Shown here: in pieces, positions 56,476 to 60,674 of the stretch
How the letters are laid out: the number at the start of each line of letters is the position of its first letter
How positions within the stretch are numbered: the stretch's first letter is position 1
NCBI RefSeq assembly: GCF_026344005.1
Contig: NZ_JAPKNH010000015.1
Location: forward strand, 1 to 60,674
Direction of reading: 5' to 3'
DNA from: Kaistia terrae
GTDB lineage: Bacteria; Pseudomonadota; Alphaproteobacteria; Rhizobiales; Kaistiaceae
DNA length: 60,674 nt
The notes under the pieces: generated by a model
Told to the model about the DNA's origin: nothing
Database searches by the model: none
What the model saw: the letters and a program-made list of their open reading frames with translations, nothing else
Translations under genes and position numbers: made by a program

Positions 56476-56715
56476 ACCGTTTTCACAAAAAGCGGCGCTT
56501 AGGTTCCGCTAAGAAATGGACGACGTAACCTGCCTATTTAGCCGCGGACTTCAGGCCCATCAAGCGCGCCGCGCCTGCACGCAACGATGAGGTCACCCCC
56601 ACCGCAAATCGCCTACAGGGCTTGCTTGCCGGCTTTCGCCCCACGCTGGCTGGTGCCCATAAGGGCCCGGTTGAGACGTGAGCCGAAGCCAGGGATTCGT
56701 CATCCACGCTTCGCC

Positions 56716-57096
56716 TTAGGGTGCCAACAAAGATGCTAGGGCGGAAACCAAATGGTCTGGCTGTGCCGGCTTCCCAATATTAGCAACACCGTCAAAGGCA
56801 GCCTCGCTATTGATGGTCTCTTGCTTGTAGCCGCTCGAGAGAAGGAACGGAACTCTCCGTTCCTTCAACGCCCAAGCCACTTGTGCGCTGACTTCACCCC
56901 GAAGATTGACATCAAGCACGCACGCGCTGGGAGAGGTTGTGTTTAGCAGAGCTAGTGCTGCGGCTACCGTCGCGGCGGGGCCGACGACAATATAACCGCT
57001 GTCTTCCAAAATCTGCGTCAACTCCATCGCGACTAGATACTCGTCTTCGACGATCAGAATTACGAACGGCGGAGATGCTGATCTGGGATTTTCCAC
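56716..57096 (-). CDS. Single-domain response regulator
   Basis: 126 residues. CheY-like receiver: VILIVEDEYLVAMELTQIL (acidic pair), phospho-acceptor Asp62 in CVLDVNLRGE, SSGY and NIGKPAQPDHL with the conserved Lys. No output domain. It follows the HWE kinase gene by six bases, so it is probably its partner in phosphotransfer. The LSSGY and IGKP motifs fit the receivers paired with HWE kinases. Confidence 0.9.
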   Translation of the reverse strand: MENPRSASPPFVILIVEDEYLVAMELTQILEDSGYIVVGPAATVAAALALLNTTSPSACVLDVNLRGEVSAQVAWALKERRVPFLLSSGYKQETINSEAAFDGVANIGKPAQPDHLVSALASLLAP

Positions 57097-57102
57097 AAGG
57101 TC

Positions 57103-58104
57103 CTACTGCTGCACCGGTAGTGTAATCTGCACGCGCAATCCGGCGGGATCGTGATTAAACATGGCCCTGCCTCCCTCCGCGCGAACGCTGTAATCGATGA
57201 GGCGGGTTCCGAACCCCTTGTGTTTCGGTGGCACCACCTCAGGTCCGCCTTCTTCCTGCCAGTGCAGTATCAAACGCGTGTTGCCCTCGTGACGTTCCGT
57301 GTTCCAGGCAACACGAACGATGCCGGCGCTAGTGGATAGGGCGCCATACTTCAGCGCATTCGTCGCCAGTTCATGCAGGATCATCGACAGCGGAAGGATT
57401 TGGCTTTCCGAGAGGCTAACCGGCGGGCCCGGGATAACGGTTGCGCGGATCCCTGCGACTGGCGATAGCGACTGGTTCACAAGGGATGCCAAGTCCGCAT
57501 TGGAGCCGTTCGACGAGATAAAATCCTGCGCGTTTAAAAGAGCGTCCACTCGGCCCAAGAAATTGTCGCGATACTCAGCTCCTGTCATCCCATTCACTTC
57601 GGTTTGACGGGCAATTGCCTTGACGGTTGCAATCAGGTTTTTCATTCGATGGCGAGTTTCGGCGATCAAAATGTCCTTTGCTGCGTCCGACCTCTCCCTG
57701 GCGGTAACGTCTTCAAACACGACCAGCATTTGGGTGCTGTCGTTGCCGGGAATTATAAGCTGACGAGCAGTCACGCGCATGGCGCGCATGCCAATACCGG
57801 GAAAGTCGTGATCGACCTGATATCCGAGGACCGCTGTAGTTTTCGGGACAACCTCTGACAGCAGTCCTCTCAGCTCCGGAATGTCCCACTGGCCATCTCC
57901 GAGCTCGAACAAGCTCTGGCCAACAGTTCGATCCAGTTCGGTATCGAAGGTTCGATAGAACGCGGGATTAGCGTTAAGAACTACGAACGATTTGTCGAGA
58001 ACTACGAGCGGCTCTTGGAGGGTGTCGACAATGCCCTGGATCTGCACATGACCGCTACGGAGCAGTAGGTATAGCTCTTCGAGTGTCATGTGCTGTCCTG
58101 CCAT
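57103..58104 (-). CDS. HWE-family sensor histidine kinase with PAS domain
   Basis: 333 residues, no membrane span. PAS domain about 20-135 (LQEPLVVLDKSFVVLNANPA); dimerisation/phosphoacceptor helix with His in AETRHRMKNLIATVKAIARQ; N-box HELATNALKYGAL; LHWQEEGGPEV with the W-x-E pair; and G-box GFGTRLIDYSV. HWE kinases of rhizobia often feed the general stress response. It forms an operon with the receiver gene. Confidence 0.92.
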   Translation of the reverse strand: MAGQHMTLEELYLLLRSGHVQIQGIVDTLQEPLVVLDKSFVVLNANPAFYRTFDTELDRTVGQSLFELGDGQWDIPELRGLLSEVVPKTTAVLGYQVDHDFPGIGMRAMRVTARQLIIPGNDSTQMLVVFEDVTARERSDAAKDILIAETRHRMKNLIATVKAIARQTEVNGMTGAEYRDNFLGRVDALLNAQDFISSNGSNADLASLVNQSLSPVAGIRATVIPGPPVSLSESQILPLSMILHELATNALKYGALSTSAGIVRVAWNTERHEGNTRLILHWQEEGGPEVVPPKHKGFGTRLIDYSVRAEGGRAMFNHDPAGLRVQITLPVQQ

Positions 58105-58295
58105 CAGGTGCTTACCCTATCTGGTGGCCACAATCGGATTTCTCGGCGCTACGCGCAACGCTAACGCAGAGCAAGGAAGAAAGATGCGAAGTGGCGCAAA
58201 AAGGCCTTTGGCACGCGCACGGTTAGGCAGCCATCGGCAACCACGCAACAATCTGCCGCTTCCGTTCGTTAGCTCCACGGCAAAGGAGCTCAGTC

Positions 58296-58601
58296 ATGAA
58301 CACAGACAAACCCAATTTGGCCGATGGCACCGAGCCGGAAGGCCATCAGCAGTTCGACTCTCACATTCAGGGCCAACCGCCAGTCTATGGAGAGCCCAAG
58401 GGGCCACGCCCAGGCACGATGTTCCGCCACAAATTCGGCGTGCCGCAACTTCCGGACCGTGAACGAGATGGCTTCGTTAGCGGCCCCGATGCGCTTGGCC
58501 TTGGCGATATCGTCGGAAGCGGTCCCGAGGAGTGGGAACGCACTAAACAGCCTCTGACGGAGGGGGTAGACAGCAACCAAGATGACAAGGCGGTTGACTA
58601 A
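58296..58601 (+). CDS. Hypothetical acidic protein (101 aa)
   Basis: Hydrophilic, Gly/Pro/Asp-rich protein (MNTDKPNLADGTEPEGHQQF, PGTMFRHKFGVPQLPD) likely disordered, with AAGGAG before the ATG. It may be a stress-related hydrophilin by composition; no family recognised. Divergent from the kinase operon. Confidence 0.55.
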   Translation: MNTDKPNLADGTEPEGHQQFDSHIQGQPPVYGEPKGPRPGTMFRHKFGVPQLPDRERDGFVSGPDALGLGDIVGSGPEEWERTKQPLTEGVDSNQDDKAVD

Positions 58602-58709
58602 TCTCTCACGCGCGCCGCGCACCTGCACTCACGCCACAGCAGAGCCAGGCATCGCCGCAAATCGCCTGTGGGACTTGGTAGCGGGCTTTTGGTCCCAGCT
58701 AGCTGGTGT

Positions 58710-59072
58710 CTAAACGCCGTCATCAAAACGCCGCCTGCGGTTTCGGCTGACTCGCTGAATAGCATTCGGCTTCTGCCCTCGCCGAAAAGCTTCAAACCTT
58801 GGCTCGGCCTTTGCCATGTGCTTCGTGAAATTGATCTTCTTCAACTTGCCCATCTGCGCCAGCAATGATTTTAGCTTATGCGAACGCATCTGCTCAGCGC
58901 GATTAAGGGCGCCTTCCATTGTCCGGTGCCATTCTCTGCCTTCCCCAGCGTAGGAATTAAAGACTACTCGGCCTAGGGGGCGGAAGTAGTCGCTACTGAT
59001 TGTCCCCGCGACCTTCTGGATGCCATGGCTTAGGGCGTGTCGAGTGGTGTAAACGGTAGCGAGCTCGCACAT
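58710..59072 (-). CDS. Hypothetical basic protein (120 aa)
   Basis: N-terminal part (YTTRHALSHGIQKVAGTISS, YFRPLGRVVFNSYAGEGREW) and a basic C-terminal half (KSLLAQMGKLKKINFTKHMA) that could bind nucleic acid. Function unknown. Confidence 0.5.
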   Translation of the reverse strand: MCELATVYTTRHALSHGIQKVAGTISSDYFRPLGRVVFNSYAGEGREWHRTMEGALNRAEQMRSHKLKSLLAQMGKLKKINFTKHMAKAEPRFEAFRRGQKPNAIQRVSRNRRRRFDDGV

Positions 59073-59279
59073 ATCTGGTTCTCCTGAACCCTACGAGCCT
59101 AGCCACTCGTCGATCTGCAGTCTCAGATATCGGCCGCACCCCGAGCACGAATTGGTGAAGCAGATCCGAGCAGCCACACTGAGAACCGCTAGAGGTCTCG
59201 CCTGACTTGGGAAAGAGGCCCTTCTGCGTGGACGCCGCAGCCCGCCTCCGGCGAATTGGTCGCCCGTCAGGCGACGCTA

Positions 59280-59468
59280 TCATTCCAGGGCTTCGCGCTC
59301 CTGGATCAAAACCTCGAGCATCTCCTCTAGAGCCGCAATCCTATCCGACAAACGGCATCTGTTTGAAGCTCCGATTGTTGCAGAAGTCTGACCGTAAGCA
59401 GACCAGATCCTTTCACGCGCTGCGGCGATACACCCATCGACCGCAAGCCAGGCTGAAACCGCTGTCAC
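59280..59468 (-). CDS. Doubtful small protein (62 aa)
   Basis: Helical C-terminus (SDRIAALEEMLEVLIQEREA) looks protein-like; the N-terminal half is less convincing. No ribosome site seen. Confidence 0.3.
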   Translation of the reverse strand: MTAVSAWLAVDGCIAAARERIWSAYGQTSATIGASNRCRLSDRIAALEEMLEVLIQEREALE

Positions 59469-59676
59469 GAATATTCCCTTTCAGGGGGGGGCAACATTCC
59501 GCAGGGGGAATGAGTTCCACGCTTATGGCACTGGCCGCAAAGCAGCAGCGCTTCGTCGCGGAAGAAGTGCGCCCGAGGCTGCAGAGCGGTCACGGCAAGT
59601 TTTGAGATTCTTAAGGGGTCCATAGGAAACAGCAAGAGACAAGACCCGCGGCGGGTGGACAGGCTGATTCACGGAG

Positions 59677-59701
59677 GGAACTGGTTTCCACTCCTCTCGT
59701 T
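59677..59701 (+). promoter_or_regulatory. EcfG-type general-stress promoter
   Basis: GGAAC (59677-59681), 16-base spacer, CGTT (59698-59701). A good match to the EcfG consensus, 33 bases upstream of the GTG start at 59735. Confidence 0.6.
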
Positions 59702-59734
59702 ATTGACCGTTCAATCAACGAGCGGAGCGAACAC

Positions 59735-60082
59735 GTGTCCCAGGATAACAACACACCCACCTCAGTTGGGCATCTTCCCGATAGCGTGGCTAAGGCTCTG
59801 GCAGAGGGCAACTCCATGTTGAGGGCATTGCGGGAATGGCGGGGTCTTTCCTGCACGGAACTTAGTGATGCATCGAGGGTCGACCTGGTCCTGCTGATGT
59901 TAGCGGAGAGGGGATCGGAACTCCTGGCAAATGAGCGTGCGGCCTTAGCCAAAGCGCTAGGTGTGGAAGAGCATGTGTTCGCAATCTCGGAACCGGTTTT
60001 AAAATCCCTCAACTCTCCTCTCCAAGCTCGACAAGATTTTCAACCGACAAGTACCGAATTGTGTAAAGCGATCATTACGTAG
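59735..60082 (+). CDS. HTH-like small protein under EcfG control (115 aa)
   Basis: GTG start. Residues 18-75 (VAKALAEGNSMLRALREWRG, CTELSDASRVDLVLLMLAER, ERAALAKALGVEEHVFAI) resemble a degenerate XRE helix-turn-helix. The EcfG-like promoter upstream suggests it is made in general stress. Function unknown. Confidence 0.6.
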   Translation: MSQDNNTPTSVGHLPDSVAKALAEGNSMLRALREWRGLSCTELSDASRVDLVLLMLAERGSELLANERAALAKALGVEEHVFAISEPVLKSLNSPLQARQDFQPTSTELCKAIIT

Positions 60083-60295
60083 CTTGTCGGTCGCGCGAAT
60101 TCTAATGACGGAAAAGTGGTTCCATCACATTCACTCGGCATCACCGGTTTTTCCAAGAAAAAAACTAAATTCATCTCTCGTGCAACCAGTAGATGAAATT
60201 CCAATAAAAGGATTATTTCGAGCAACCAATCGCGGGGACTTTTGTTTTAAGTACGCTGCCCATGAGCAGTATTCGGATTTCCAACGGAGGAAACA

Positions 60296-60553
60296 ATGGC
60301 AAATCAGCAGGGCACCCGCAGTGGTTCCGACGACAAGAAGAGCGGTTCTGGGACCAAGAGCCAGAAGAGCGAGGAGGCCAACGGCGGCAAATCGGCCAGC
60401 AGCAAATCCATGCGTGGCGGCACACCGGAACAGCATGCGGAAGCAGGGCGTCAAAGCCATAAGAACGATGACACCAAGGGTTCTAAGTCGGGCTCTGGTG
60501 CCGAGAGCAAGAGTGGTAGCTCCTCGTCGCGCGGCGGTTCTTCCAAGAGCTAG
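60296..60553 (+). CDS. KGG-domain stress-induced protein
   Basis: 85 residues with RBS AGGAAA. Low-complexity Gly/Ser/Lys protein with GGTPEQHAEAGRQSHKND, similar to the KGG/Con-10 repeat of general-stress proteins (RGFASM.PE...EIA.KGG). Highly hydrophilic and probably disordered. No EcfG motif was found directly upstream. A leftward frame over the same bases is rejected. Confidence 0.75.
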   Translation: MANQQGTRSGSDDKKSGSGTKSQKSEEANGGKSASSKSMRGGTPEQHAEAGRQSHKNDDTKGSKSGSGAESKSGSSSSRGGSSKS

Positions 60554-60574
60554 TTCCTGCCTCAAGCTATTATA

Positions 60575-60597
60575 GGAGAGCCCGTTGAGGGCTCTCC
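60575..60597 (+). terminator. Hairpin after the KGG gene
   Basis: GGAGAGCCC and GGGCTCTCC form a perfect nine-pair stem with loop GTTGA. No long T-run follows (TCGCCTTATT), so termination may be partly factor-dependent. Confidence 0.65.
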
Positions 60598-60674
60598 TCG
60601 CCTTATTCCGCTAATCCAAAATGGACGGATCATCCGCGATGGCAAAATCAAATGGTCGACGCTTTGTTCGGGGA

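Noticed and set aside
60131-60565. Leftward 144-codon frame over the KGG gene
   Set aside because: It is the antisense of a low-complexity Ser/Lys/Gly gene that has a ribosome site and a recognised family.
1-60674. CRISPR array
   Set aside because: No series of regularly spaced direct repeats with unique spacers was seen; the repeats found are short or few.

Overview
The window looks like chromosome of a high-GC alphaproteobacterium of the order Hyphomicrobiales (Rhizobiales), perhaps Mesorhizobium-like; this is inferred from the codon bias, an HWE-family sensor kinase beside a lone receiver protein, two EcfG-type (GGAAC-N16/17-GTT) promoter matches, a KGG stress protein and the style of the small hypothetical genes. 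No rRNA gene or species marker is present, so the genus is open.

Region 1 (1-36703) is a nearly complete podovirus-type prophage running off the left edge. A leftward early operon (1-2282) faces a lambda-like immunity block: CI/C2-type S24 repressor (2566-3135), Cro-like protein (3232-3435) and four dyad operators of the form CCCAATTTGGG. The rightward early operon carries a stand-alone ClpX-type zinc domain, a GapR-like protein, a recombination set (Rad52-family annealing protein, SSB, NinB, HNH and VRR-NUC nucleases), a DnaA-domain-IV protein and a replication initiator with an internal GTGAC repeat array that may be the origin. After a strong terminator at 12248 come the packaging and head genes (large terminase, P22-like portal, scaffold, SU10-type capsid), the adaptor and closure proteins, three DNA-ejection proteins, an M15-peptidase tail protein, the fibre with its chaperone, and lysis genes (endolysin, holin, overlapping Rz/Rz1 spanins). 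A late metallophosphoesterase follows. The right end is marked by a tRNA-like RNA, a terminator and the 3' half of a tRNA-Phe(GAA) gene, the likely attachment site. No integrase is seen; it should lie left of the window beside the intact tRNA.

Region 2 (36704-about 40200) is a small second element next to the same tRNA fragment: eight short leftward genes, most joined by ATGA overlaps, divergent from an XRE regulator that overlaps a secreted thermonuclease gene. An inverted repeat lies between them.

Region 3 (40378-46221) is host DNA: a DUF892 ferritin-like stress protein, a PHB-depolymerase-family esterase, a small HTH gene, a secreted arylsulfatase and small tandem paralogues, the second of them cut short. 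Region 4 (46358-53279) is a separate phage-derived operon with only an ejection-protein cassette (229, 343 and 1117 residues) plus an HGG-type protein and partners, but no capsid, portal or terminase. The 1117-residue gene contains an out-of-frame gene with its own ribosome binding site. Region 5 (53500-60674) is host DNA again: small regulators, a GNAT acetyltransferase, the lipocalin Blc, the HWE kinase with its receiver, and a general-stress cluster.
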